Origin: Okapia johnstoni
Lineage: Eukaryota; Chordata; Mammalia; Artiodactyla; Giraffidae
Assembly: GCA_024291935.2 (NCBI GenBank)
Contig: CM044317.1
Location: 65,648,730 to 65,712,729 of the forward strand
Length of the DNA stretch: 64,000 nt
Direction of reading: 5' to 3'
Shown here: one piece after another, positions 49,640 to 59,385 of the stretch
Position numbering within the stretch: the stretch's first letter is position 1
Layout: every line of letters starts with the position of its first letter
Notes under the pieces: generated by a model
What the model was told of the DNA's origin: nothing
The model's database searches: none
Seen by the model: only the letters and a program-made list of their open reading frames with translations
Made by a program: the position numbers and the translations under genes

Positions 49640-51066
49640 AGAGGTGATTGAACGCTTTCCTTGTCCTCTTTGACAGAACACTCTCTTGGCTTTCTCCCTG
49701 TTTCTCTGGCTTCTATTTATTTTCATTTTTCCACCACAGATTTATACTCTATGACCAAGAATCTGGAGTTCCTCTAGGGTAGATCGTAGACCTCTTCTCT
49801 GCTCCATATATTCTCTTCCCAGTTTGTTTCTCTGTATCCATGTCTACTATTTAAATTTATATGCAGAAGACTCATAAGTTTTCCCTTTACTAAAAACTCC
49901 CCTCTGAGTTTCAGACCTATATATTTTAATTTTTATTTGACATATCTCCAGGGAACGTCAAACTTTAATATATGATAAAAGACTGAACTCAAGATCCAAA
50001 GTCCTCCTCTCAAAATCTGATCATCTTTTAGTACCATAATGAATGGCACTGAAATCCATTTCCTTGTTCAAGCTAGAAAATGAGGGACTATGCTTTGACA
50101 TTTCCTCTTTATTTGTCTCCAGTATTCAATCTATAATTAAGCCCTGTTGATTTTCCTTTCTTAATTTCTCTCACTTGTATTATTATAATAGCCTCCTTTC
50201 TCCACTCCCAGATCTGTGTTTTCACTCTGAAGCCAGAGTGATCCTTTCAAAACTCTAATCTCATCAGAGGATTCCTTTCTTAAAATCTTTTCCCACTGTT
50301 ATTATTTTTTTAATAATAACCTTATCAAGATAAAATTCACCCTTTTGAAGTGTGCAATTTGGTAGGTTTTAGAATATTCACAGAGTTGTGCAATTATCGT
50401 CTCTATCTAATTTTAGAATATCTTTTTCTTCTCAAAAAGGAAACTTGTAACTAATACCAGTCACACTCCATTCTTCCCTCCCCTCAGTCCCTGAAAACTA
50501 CTAATCTACCTCTGTCTCTACAAATTTGTCTATTTTTTATATTTCATATAAATTAAACTATACAATCCCATTGTTTTTTTGGATAAAGACAAAACTCATT
50601 AACCTTGGCTTTAAAACCCTGCAGAGCCTGGTCTCCATTTCTTCTCATGTCTGATCTCAAATTGTATTCTCCTCCATCTCTTGAACCGTTCACGTCAGGC
50701 TTCTTTCTTTATTCCCCACTTAGCATGCTTCCTGCTGCTAAAGGTTTTTGCGTGTATTGTTTTCTCTTTTTCTTATCCAGTAAATTCTGTCTCATTTTTC
50801 AACCAAAGCCCAAGTGTTACTCTTTCAGAATGGATGCTCCTGACCCTTCTGACTGTGTCTAATCTCCTAAGTACAGGGTCTGATGACACGGGATACTTCT
50901 ACTTTGAAGCCTTTGTCACAGTTGCAGTATTCATTTTTCTTTTGTCATTATTTGATTAATGCCTTTTCAAGGCATTAATTAATTGTTGTCCAAGCTCTGC
51001 CTTAGTATCTAGCATAGAGTCTGACAGATGGTAGGAACTGATTAATGTTTACTTAATGAATAAAAG
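49640..51066 (+). mobile_element. Long L2 LINE remnant, sense, split by an L1
   Basis: The L2 consensus is followed in order for 1.1 kb plus the insertion. RT-domain coding region: 'acactctcttggctttctccctgtttctctggc', GGAGTTCCTCTAGGGTAGAT, 'ttatatgcagaagactcataag'. Later: GCCAGAGTGATCCTTTCAAA and, after the L1, 'ggataaagacaaaactcattaaccttggctttaaaaccctgcagagcctgg'. The 3' end has 'ttaatgtttacttaatgaataaaaga'. All frames are broken. This family was active before the radiation of placental mammals. Confidence 0.78.
50290..50578 (-). mobile_element. Old L1 3' fragment nested in L2, antisense
   Basis: AAAATTCACCCTTTTGAAGT with 'gtgcaatttggtaggttttagaatattcacagagttgtgcaattatcg', GGAAACTTGTAACTAATACC and 'atttcatataaattaaactatacaat' is the antisense 3' region of an old L1. 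It interrupts the L2 between its 'cttaaaatct' and GGATAAAGACAAAACTC words. Confidence 0.68.
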
Positions 51067-51957
51067 AAGATTGGAATAAAGATTTGTAGAAAATAGGTGC
51101 TGAAGTTGAGCTGACATTAGAAAAAGATGAAAAATGGAAAGCAAAGTTTGGTAGGGGAAGTATGCAGCAAATATTTTCAGGACTGGCTCTTGGCATCCTG
51201 GGATATAAATGTAACTCAACCTTCTGCACCTTCTTACCTCACCTTCTCCATCTGTAAAATGAGGATTAAGTTTGTCTTTTTATGCCACAGACTAATTCAA
51301 AGACTCAATGAGGTAATGTATTTAAAGAAGTTTTTTAAACCATATATCAGAGTTATTAAATTAAAAGTATTGTTCTTATTAAATAATCTAGAAATATATA
51401 CTCAATAATCTTGGTTATTTATAGGATATAAAACTAGGTTGTATGGAAAATAGGGAGAATGATAACTTTTACCATTTGTTTATGTAACACATATATTTGT
51501 CAATTATAAAGTTTAAATTTGTTTCCTTGATTGATGAGAATGTGAAAGGCACTTTGCTATTTTATGAAAAAGATAAGCAATTGGATCTAAGGTAAGTGAG
51601 ATGACATATGTGACAACAGGATTAGAAGTAGCCAGAAGATTGAATACAGGCAGAGATCTTAGATCACAGCTATAACTGCACCCATAAGAAGTTCAAGGCT
51701 GATGTGAGATTTAGTTAGGAAGAAAAAACAAAAGCTGCATGTGGAAATGGATGTTTCATTTGAAAACCCAATTTTTGTTTCATATTGTTGATTAAATGTA
51801 TTACAGCACTGTAATCTAAGAATTTCTCTGAATTCTATGTGATTAAAAACTCATCAGTAGCTTCTGTGGGATAAAAAATTTATGTGGAGACCAATCACAG
51901 TATCCTGGAGAGGAGAAAAATTGGCATTAGCACTAAATACAGTGTCTGTTTAATAAA
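51067..51957. other. Unresolved AT-rich DNA
   Basis: No named repeat or exon is seen. Confidence 0.4.
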
Positions 51958-51993
<36 letters not shown>

Positions 51994-52017
51994 CACACAT
52001 ATATATATGTTATATAC
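51958..52017. repeat. (TG)n(TA)n(CA)n microsatellite, self-complementary
   Basis: TG units pass into TA units and then ACACACA followed by further TA units, so the tract is partly palindromic. Confidence 0.92.
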
Positions 52018-52054
52018 ATGGATATGCCATTTCTTTGGTATTAATGATTGATTT

Positions 52055-52177
52055 AGGAGAAGGAAATGGCAACCCACTCCAGTGTTCTTGCCTGGAGAAT
52101 TCTATGGACAGGGGAGCCTGGTGGGCTGCAGTCTATGGTGTCCCAAAGAGTTGGACATGACTGAAGGACTAACACAC
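52055..52177 (+). mobile_element. BOV-A SINE monomer, sense, with 12-bp target-site duplication
   Basis: GGAGAAGGAAATGGCAACCC to AAAGAGTTGGACATGACTGA with a short (AC)n-like tail. AATGATTGATTT is duplicated exactly at 52043-52054 and 52178-52189. Confidence 0.95.
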
Positions 52178-52189
52178 AATGATTGATTT

Positions 52190-52680
52190 GGTTATACATC
52201 CAAGGAGTAGAAGGACTATTTATGATTATGTAAATTCCTATTATTATAGAATCTGGAGATAGGCAGGGCCTCAAGCATCATCATATTATAATCCAAGCAA
52301 GATATGGCTCTCTTACAGGTTTACGTTAGTTGTTAGTTGCAGAAACAGGCCTAGAGTACAGGCACTGAGATTTCAAATCTAATGTTGCTACTTTACTACT
52401 GTCATTAAGACAGTAGCTTCAATTATCTTATTGGTTCCATCCTTCATGTGGCTATCCTTATTTCTAGCTCTACAACCAGAGATTTGCTTGTTTACATTTC
52501 CACTTGCAGGCTATTTTACAAGAGCATCTAATCTAGTTCCAGCATTATTACTCTTTGAATTTTAGGGCTATCAAGATTAATGCCCATTGCATAACTCTTC
52601 ATGTCTAAGAATTTATAAGCAGCCAGTCTTTAGGTTCACAGAGAAACTTCTTGAATGTCAGAACTGAAAAAAATTTAGGG
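52190..52680. other. Unresolved DNA, possible MIR3/L3-like part
   Basis: 52250-52430 has words such as GATAGGCAGGGCCTCAAGCA and 'cagaaacaggcctagagtacaggcac' that could be an old L3/MIR3 element. Weak. Confidence 0.35.
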
Positions 52681-52689
52681 AACCCTTGT

Positions 52690-53375
52690 GCTGTCTTATT
52701 GGGACTGTTAATTGGTACAGCCACTATGGAAAATAGTGTGAGGTTTTCTCAAAAATAGAACCACTATCTGATCCAGCAATTCCACTGCTGAGTATTTATT
52801 TAAAGAAAAGCACTAACTTGGAAAGATACATGTACCCAAATGTTCATTGCAACATTATTTACAATAGCCAAGGTATGGAAACAACCTAGTGTCCATCAAT
52901 GGATCAGCTGGTTAAGAATCTGCCTGTAATGCAGGAGACTGGGGTTCAATTCCTGGGTTGGGAAGATCGCCTGGAGGAGGGCATGGCAACCCACTTCAGT
53001 ATTCTTGACTGGAGAATCCCCATGGATGGAGGAGCCTGGTGGGCTGCAGTCCATGGGATTACAAAGAGTCGGACACAACTGAAAGACTAAGCACAGCACA
53101 GCGGAGCAAATACAATATAATATTCAACAAAAAATGAAATTTTCCATTTGTAACATATGAATGGACCTCAAGGGCATTATGTTAAATGAAATAAGTCAGA
53201 CAGAAAATGATAAATACCCTATGATCTTTCTTGCATGTGGAACCTAAAAATGAATGAAATCCAAGCTTATAGAAACAGAGAACAGATTGGTGACTGCCAG
53301 AGGCAGGGGGCGAGGGGTGGGAAAAGTGGATGGAGGAGGTCTAAAGGTAAAAAACAAACAAAAAAAATGAGGTTC
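52690..53375 (+). mobile_element. Old L1 LINE 3' region, sense, split by a Bov-tA
   Basis: Left part (to 52896): GGTACAGCCACTATGGAAAA, GATCCAGCAATTCCACTGCT, 'acaatagccaaggtatggaaacaacctagtgtccatcaatgg'. Right part (53108-53375): 'gaatggacctcaagggcattatgttaaatgaaataagtcag', GATTGGTGACTGCCAGAGGC with an A-rich end. Confidence 0.88.
52897..53107 (+). mobile_element. Bov-tA SINE nested in L1, sense
   Basis: The head is shortened (GGATCAGCTGGTTAAGAATC). The middle is GGAGGAGGGCATGGCAACCC and the tail AAAGAGTCGGACACAACTGA. It separates the two halves of the L1. Confidence 0.92.
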
Positions 53376-53526
53376 TGTTAGGATTTAAGTTTATGATACC
53401 TTTAATTTCATGAATAAATACAATTCACAGGGAGAAAACAGGGTTTATATCCAAGGGGAAAAAGTAAAGAATTTTCATTGCAGCAAGACTTCTGAAACAT
53501 TATTAATCTGGTCTCGGTGTGAAGTG

Positions 53527-53741
53527 GGGCTTCTCTGGTGGTGCTAGTGGTAAAGAACCCACCTGCCAGTGCAGGAGACATATTTTGCAGTTTCGATCCC
53601 TGGGTTGGGAAAATCTGCAAGAGGAGGGCATGGCAACCCACTCTGGTATCCTTGCCTGGGGAATTCCACGGCCAGAGGAGTGTGGTGGGCTGTAGTCCAT
53701 GGGGTCACAAAGAGTCGGACACGACTGAAGCGACTTAGCAC
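53527..53741 (+). mobile_element. Bov-tA SINE, sense, with 10-bp target-site duplication
   Basis: GGGCTTCTCTGGTGGTGCTA head, GTTTCGATCCCTGGGTTGGG box-B region, tail AAAGAGTCGGACACGACTGA. GTGTGAAGTG flanks it exactly at 53517-53526 and 53742-53751. Confidence 0.94.
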
Positions 53742-53751
53742 GTGTGAAGTG

Positions 53752-54385
53752 ATGCTGCAGTGGTACCATGCAGGGCAATACCGTGTGACCTCATCACATG
53801 AGTGAAAAAGAAAAAAAAAGCGGTAGGATTCTAAGAATATTGTTTTCAAGAAAAAAAAAATCCCATTCAACATATTTAACTGATTGAGAAGCTGGATGAC
53901 TTAGTTGTTTGGGCAAGGAAGGAGACATTTCTTTGATAAGAAAATAAATGAGAGAGTGGGTGGGGGGAAACATTAGGCTTTCAAGAGAAACCAAGCAAAC
54001 GGCTAACCAAAAAATCATCTTAAATACATACAGTGAACTGAGTAGCTGACAGTTTAAAATAAGTAACTTATTGTATCATGAGCCTTTAATATTCTTTAAT
54101 ATGGCTTTCTTAATACAATTATTGGTCTTTTTGTTATGTGTCCAATCACTATACTTGGTTCTATAGTGAATGGTATTCACATAATGATAATATTAACATT
54201 TTTCAACCTTTAGAATTGAAACTCAATTTTAGCTGTACACACACATGATTTAATTATGGTTGCATACAAGAATATAAACGTTATAAACTTTGATAGTGGA
54301 TAAGCAATCGTATATAATGACAAAAGCTGACCAGCTGAAGCATGGGAGGCATTAGAGAGTGGAGTAGCAGTTTCCTCATTTTCTA
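53752..54385. other. Unresolved DNA
   Basis: A-rich runs near 53806-53819 and 53851-53861. No gene or named repeat. Confidence 0.4.
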
Positions 54386-54386
54386 G

Positions 54387-54547
54387 TGAAAGTGTCAGTC
54401 ATTCAATCATATCCAACTCTTTGTGATCCCATGGACTGTAGCCTGCTAGGCTCCTCTGTCCATGGAATTCTCCAGGCGAGAGGGATCAAGCCTGGGTCTC
54501 CTGCATTGCAGATGTGTTCTTTACTTACTGAGCCACCAGGGAAGCCC
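54387..54547 (-). mobile_element. Bov-tA SINE with internal deletion, antisense
   Basis: TCAATCATATCCAACTCTTT tail complement and GAGCCACCAGGGAAGCCCTG head complement are present. The stretch after TCTCCAGGCGAG jumps to AGGGATCAAGCCTGGGT, a loss of roughly 45-50 bp from the usual middle. Confidence 0.9.
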
Positions 54548-55257
54548 TGTCTTCGATTGTATCTAGTTTCCTGGGCTAGCTTGGTCATTAATTCAGACCA
54601 GATAAAAATCACTCTGTGATAACTTTTCAAGCATAAAATAAAGATTTTGGAGTATATAATACCCATGGTCATGGAAGTAATATCTCAATTTTAGATATAT
54701 ATTTTTAAATAACAAGATGAGGTGGAAAAGAAAACTCTTAATAAAAATTTAAAACTATCGAACCAACCAGTTCTCCTAAAAATATTGAAAAGGTAGTTAA
54801 AATATGACATATATATAAAATAATGTATATGAGACTGATAACAAGTGTCCTTGAAGTATTTATCAAAGAAATCAACATAATAACCATAAAGACTTGTTGT
54901 GAATAAATAATATATATGAACACATAAATGCAAGTTCATAGTTATTGCCAGAATTTGAAAGGATGGAGGTGATCCCTAGTAAACAAGTGGTATATGCTTT
55001 ATGCAGGTGTTGATGATTCAAAAGAAACTGAATTTTAAAAGTAAGTTGGAAAAATATTGACTTTGTCGAAAACTCTTTTCTTGATATAGCAGAAACACAG
55101 TGGGAAATATTCAGGATAATAGGAGAAGAGGGGTGATGCTGCAGAAGCACAGCCAGGAGATGGCAGACAAGGAAATGGTGGGATCAGATTACGATAGCAT
55201 TCACAGGATGATTCCCACTGGCCCTGTTTAAAACAGTTAAGTAACTGTGTTTTTAAC
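54548..55257. other. Unresolved AT-rich DNA
   Basis: No named repeat or exon. Several overlapping short minus-strand frames look fortuitous. Confidence 0.4.
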
Positions 55258-55319
55258 AAAAATTTAATTTTTTAAAATTTATTTAAATTTAATTTATTTA
55301 AATAAATTTAAATATTTAT
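55258..55319. repeat. Low-complexity AAATTT tract with perfect palindrome
   Basis: Only A and T apart from the first bases. 55291-55308 is a perfect 18-bp palindrome (AATTTATTTAAATAAATT). Confidence 0.85.
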
Positions 55320-55676
55320 ACTGTGACAGAAATTGCATCTTTGGTAATCATTTAAACTTCAGATAAAAAAAATTAGAAGCCAGTTAATGTTTGAGGGAAT
55401 AAGAAATTATTCAGCATTATGTGGGGTAATACAGGCAAACGGGTAAAGATCAGTTAATAGTTAAGCTCTAATTTTTTTCCAGTTGTTAAATTCTGTGATT
55501 CAAGGCACCTTTATTTGAAATATATAAACAAAATCTTATGTAACAATTTTAAAATGTTGTTTTTTCTTCTTTGAACTCATATTTCCATTATATTTTTCCA
55601 ATAAACTTTTACTCTAACATCATATACTTTTATACTTCTGAAAGTCTTTTATTTGTCACCTATAATATATCTCAGG
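55320..55676. other. Unresolved AT-rich DNA
   Basis: Nothing recognisable. Confidence 0.4.
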
Positions 55677-55862
55677 CTTCCCTTGTGGCTCAGCTGGGAA
55701 AGAAATCACCTGCAATGTGGGAGACCTAGGTTTGATCCCCGGGTTGAGAAGATCCCCTGGAGCAGGGAAAGATTACCCATTCCAGTATTATGGCCTGGAG
55801 AAGTCCATGGACCATATAGCCTGTGGGGTTGCAAAGAGTAGGATGCGGCTTTCACTTCACTA
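55677..55862 (+). mobile_element. Bov-tA SINE, sense
   Basis: GGCTTCCCTTGTGGCTCAGC head, GGTTTGATCCCCGGGTTGAG box-B region. The tail is CCTGTGGGGTTGCAAAGAGT with GATGCGGCTTTCACTTCAC. This copy has the 'ccatggaccatatagcc' variant rather than the duplicated BOV-A-type tail. Confidence 0.9.
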
Positions 55863-56642
55863 TCACATATCTCTGCAACAAATTTTTATAAATAAAAATT
55901 TAATTATTTAAAATTTTTCTAGCCATAAGGCTGTATTAAAAAAAATTTTTCTAGATTGAACTTCATGAAAATTATTATTCAATTCAATTGGTCAAAAATT
56001 ACTATATTATAAATTTTAAAACTCATTAAATGCAAAAAGGAAAATAATATTGACAATCTCAGTAAGAATAGCGGGTTTTTCATGGATAAATATTGGATAT
56101 AATTTAATTGAGGCCAAGTTCAGCATCAATTATATTTTTATATTTTATGTATATGTAAGCACTGAGAAAACTTTAAGTAAGAAGATAGAAATAGAAGTTT
56201 TGGTATAATAATATCATTCAATTTTTTGAACTCTTTCTGAATTATGTGCCAAAAATTCATATAGTGATCCATCATCAAAAATATTTTTATTAATCTAACA
56301 TCTGACAATTTAATTATGTTCTCTCCAGTTTTGATCCTGACTTGCAAAAGGATTTGTCATCCTGTCATTAGAGTCATTTTCTTTCTCAATAGGCATTACA
56401 CCTAAAAGGCTTTACTGAGATGTATTCAATCACTATTATTAACAATTCTGATACACATTTACCAATAAACAGTTTTGATAAAAAACTTTCTTTTCATGCA
56501 TTTTAAATATACTATTGTTAAAATCTCAGAGCTACAGAATTAGCTAATTTATGGAAAATATTTAAGCTGCTTATTTGGCAAAGCCAATCCTCAAATCAAA
56601 TCAATCAGCCAAATGACAGATTTACTGTCAGAAAAAGTCTGA
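55863..56642. other. Unresolved AT-rich DNA
   Basis: AT-rich with A/T runs; no named repeat or gene. Confidence 0.4.
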
Positions 56643-56858
56643 TTTCCCTGGTGGCTCAGATGGTAAAGCGTCTGCCTGCAATGCAGGAGACCCAGGTTCG
56701 ATCCCTGGGTCAGGAAGATCCCCTGGAGAAGGAAATGGCAACCTACTCCAGCATTCTTGCCTGGAAAATCTCATGGTCAGAGGAGCCTGATAGGTTACAG
56801 TCCATGGGGTCCCAAAGAGTTGGACGTGACTAAGCGACTTCACTGTCACTTTCATTTC
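56643..56858 (+). mobile_element. Bov-tA SINE, sense, well preserved
   Basis: TTTCCCTGGTGGCTCAGATG head, CCAGGTTCGATCCCTGGGTC with a nearly perfect box B, and tail AAAGAGTTGGACGTGACTAA. This is one of the least diverged copies in the window, and its tRNA-Glu-like promoter boxes look intact. Confidence 0.94.
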
Positions 56859-57825
56859 TTAATTCAATTACATGCGTTCATATGTGTCTTCATGAAAGCC
56901 TCTCACATCTGAATTCTAATTCTGAGGGAGATAGTCATAGCACTGAGCCTGGCCAAAACTTTATTGCTTGGATGAAATAAAGCAATTCTGAAGTTGTGGT
57001 AAGTGATAGAAGTTTGGGGTGAAAATTTCTCAAGATGCATAAAAAATAAAAAGAAAATACGAGTCTCAGGCAAACATATCTCCAGTATTTATGGAAGCCT
57101 CGCTCCTAAAGGTGGAAGAAAAAAAAGAACATAGGCACATCACAAAATCAGACGCTCTTAAAGGGAGACCAGGTCCTCTAGAAATGAACAATGAGACAAT
57201 CTGTTAGTAAAATTTCTAATTATTCTTAGAGGAAAAATAAAGAGCAGACAACCAAAGAAATCCATGACACGTCACAGAAAATGCTATGATGATTCGGGTT
57301 CTAAGGGACCCCAAAGATGGAATGCCACGTGCATGTAAAAGTGTGGCAGAAGTCTGAAAGAATATGAAAAGAGGCAAAAGGCTAGAAGGGTAGAGAATTA
57401 TAAAAGATTGCGACAGAGGGCACGGAGCAAGGTGGACAAGGACAAGGTGAGACCAGTGTTTTCTTAGATGGTGTGTTACTCAAGATGGTAGATATATTTC
57501 TACTCAACACATTCAAGAGCAAGAAAATTGGTTTTTCTTTTGGAAAAGTAGCGTTAAAGTCTGAAACACATGAAACAATAAATGACACTGATCACCTTTA
57601 TACAAAAATCTTAGTTCCAATAAGTGACCTTATAGACTGTTGAAAGGACTTATAAACACAGTTGCATAATTTCTATCAGCAATATTCAATAGTCATTATT
57701 AATTGGGAGACAGCCCATGAAGAGACTTATAACATTTTTAAAAAGTATATCAAAGTGTCATAAAAATTGGGTGTTGATATACTTGTCAATGCTAAAAACT
57801 GTCTATAATTAGAAACTATAATGGT
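56859..57825. other. Unresolved DNA
   Basis: No named repeat or gene before the exon candidate at 57874. Confidence 0.4.
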
Positions 57826-57873
57826 TTACTAATGATCTCTTAGAAAAATGTTTTTGTCTTCCTTTCTCTCTAG

Positions 57874-57926
57874 GACCAGTCAGAATCTCTAGGTGAAGAC
57901 CACAGGGAACCAGATGGCAAATTAAG
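57874..57926 (+). other. Best candidate coding exon, 53 bp (unproven)
   Basis: A branch-point-like TACTAAT (57827-57833) lies about 41 nt upstream. A strong pyrimidine tract TTTTTGTCTTCCTTTCTCTC ends in TAG at 57871-57873. The 53-bp segment ends AAG|GTAAAA. Only one plus frame is open across it; its peptide is hydrophilic and acidic (begins Asp-Gln-Ser-Glu-Ser-Leu, rich in Glu/Asp/Arg/Lys). The other two frames contain stops. I do not recognise the protein. An AG at 57842-57843 is close to the branch point and would normally be skipped. It may be an exon of a gene spanning the window, a non-coding exon, or a chance pseudo-exon. Confidence 0.35.
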
Positions 57927-58140
57927 GTAAAAAGAATTTCCTTAAAATTTATTTAGAGTGGCCCAAATCTGAACCAGCATCACAGTCATGTTCTCAATGC
58001 CTGCAGTGTATAGACTGAATTAGGGTCGTCATTACAATTGGAAGGGGAATGAGGGGATTCTTTTGGGGTGGGATTGGATGTAAGTGATCTCAGATTTTGG
58101 CCCTAGTTCTTAGTTCCTTAGAATTCTATACATCTGTCAT
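57927..58140. other. Unresolved DNA downstream of the exon candidate
   Basis: Single-copy looking; no repeat recognised. Confidence 0.4.
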
Positions 58141-58153
58141 GGGTGAAAAGAAT

Positions 58154-58381
58154 ACATGCATGAATGCTAAGTCTCTTCCGTCGTGTCTGACCCTTTGTGA
58201 TGCTATGGGCTAGAGCCCACCAGGCTCCTCTGTCCATGGAATTCTCCAGGTGGGAATACTGGAGTGGGTTGCCATACCCTCCTCCAGGGGATCTTCCTGA
58301 CCCAAGGATCGAACCAGCATCTCTTGAGTCTCCTGCATTGGCAAGTGGGTTCTTTACCACTAGCACCACCTGGGAAGCCCA
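58154..58381 (-). mobile_element. Bov-tA SINE, antisense, with target-site duplication
   Basis: ATGCTAAGTCTCTTCCGTCG tail complement and ACTAGCACCACCTGGGAAGC head complement. GGGTGAA(A/T)AGAAT flanks it at 58141-58153 and 58382-58394 with one mismatch. Confidence 0.93.
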
Positions 58382-58394
58382 GGGTGAATAGAAT

Positions 58395-58666
58395 GCTGCT
58401 GCTGCTAAGTTGCTTCAGTCATGTCTGACTCTGTGCGACCCCACAAATGGCAGCCCACCAGGCTCCCCTGTCCCTGGGATTCTCCAGGCAAGAACACTGG
58501 AGTGGGTTGCCATTTCCTTCTCCAATGCATGAAAGTGAAAAGTGAAAGTGAACTCGCTCAGTCGTGTCCGACTCTTTGCAACCCCATGGACTGCAGCGTA
58601 CCAGGCTCCTCTGTCCATGGGATTTTCCAGACAAGAGTACTGGAGTAGGTTGCCACTGCCTTCTCC
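58395..58666 (-). mobile_element. BOV-A2 SINE dimer, antisense, with 11-bp target-site duplication
   Basis: GCTGCTGCTAAGTTGCTTCA begins the first monomer; the linker is ATGCATGAAAGTGAAAAGTG; the second ends CTGCCTTCTCC. GTGAATAGAAT is duplicated exactly at 58384-58394 and 58667-58677. It landed in the right-hand duplication of the Bov-tA next door. Confidence 0.95.
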
Positions 58667-58677
58667 GTGAATAGAAT

Positions 58678-59315
58678 AGACTGGCTTAGAAAGCACACAT
58701 TTCTTTGAATGCTTTCTAGGTTTCTCCATTAGAACTTAGCAGGAGATGGTGTGAGTTGGTAGTTCCAGAGGAGTGTGGAAGTACATGTGTGCATCACTGG
58801 TGAGGGTGGGGATGGAGAAGGAGTGCTCTCTCCATGGCTGGGCTGTGTGGATTGTCAGCAGAATCCACAGGGAAGACCAACGGGAGGCAGGGCCTGGATT
58901 CTCCGGTGTTGAGATTTATCTGCTTTACATATGGTCTCTGGCAGAACCCTGCTGCTTTTGTGGATCTGGAGGTCCAGGACAGTTCGAGAAATATCTGAGT
59001 TATTAACAAAATCACTCTGTTTTTGTTTGCTGCAGTTGTGTTTGCCCCGCACTCCTGCTGGAAAAAACAAAAAAAAAGCAATCGATGTGTTTCATTAATC
59101 ATTCTTCCTGCAGAGAGAACTATATTGGCCTCACCCCCACTGTGCTTATGGCCTTCGGTTTCTGCCTTTTGGGAAAAGAGGGAGTATCCAACTTCCTTCC
59201 ACATTTTGATTACATGCATTTTTAACAGTTCATTAGGTTTTCCATGGGAAAAATTATTTTAACATAGAAGCCTTGTTAAACGTAGATACAGAGTAGCTGC
59301 AAAGACAGCTCTAAG

Positions 59316-59318
<3 letters not shown>
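58678..59318. other. Unresolved, relatively GC-rich DNA
   Basis: Overlapping minus-strand frames (58794-59219, 58855-59070) and plus-strand frames show no domain. No named repeat. Confidence 0.35.

Positions 59319-59382
<64 letters not shown>
59319..59382. repeat. (TG)32 microsatellite, uninterrupted
   Basis: Sixty-four bases of perfect TG. This is the longest pure repeat in the window and very likely polymorphic in length. Alternating purine-pyrimidine can adopt Z-DNA. Confidence 0.97.

Positions 59383-59385
<3 letters not shown>

Noticed and set aside
56643..56720. Possible tRNA gene
   Set aside because: It has intact-looking A and B boxes but is the tRNA-Glu-like head of a Bov-tA SINE and lacks a proper cloverleaf and 3' end.
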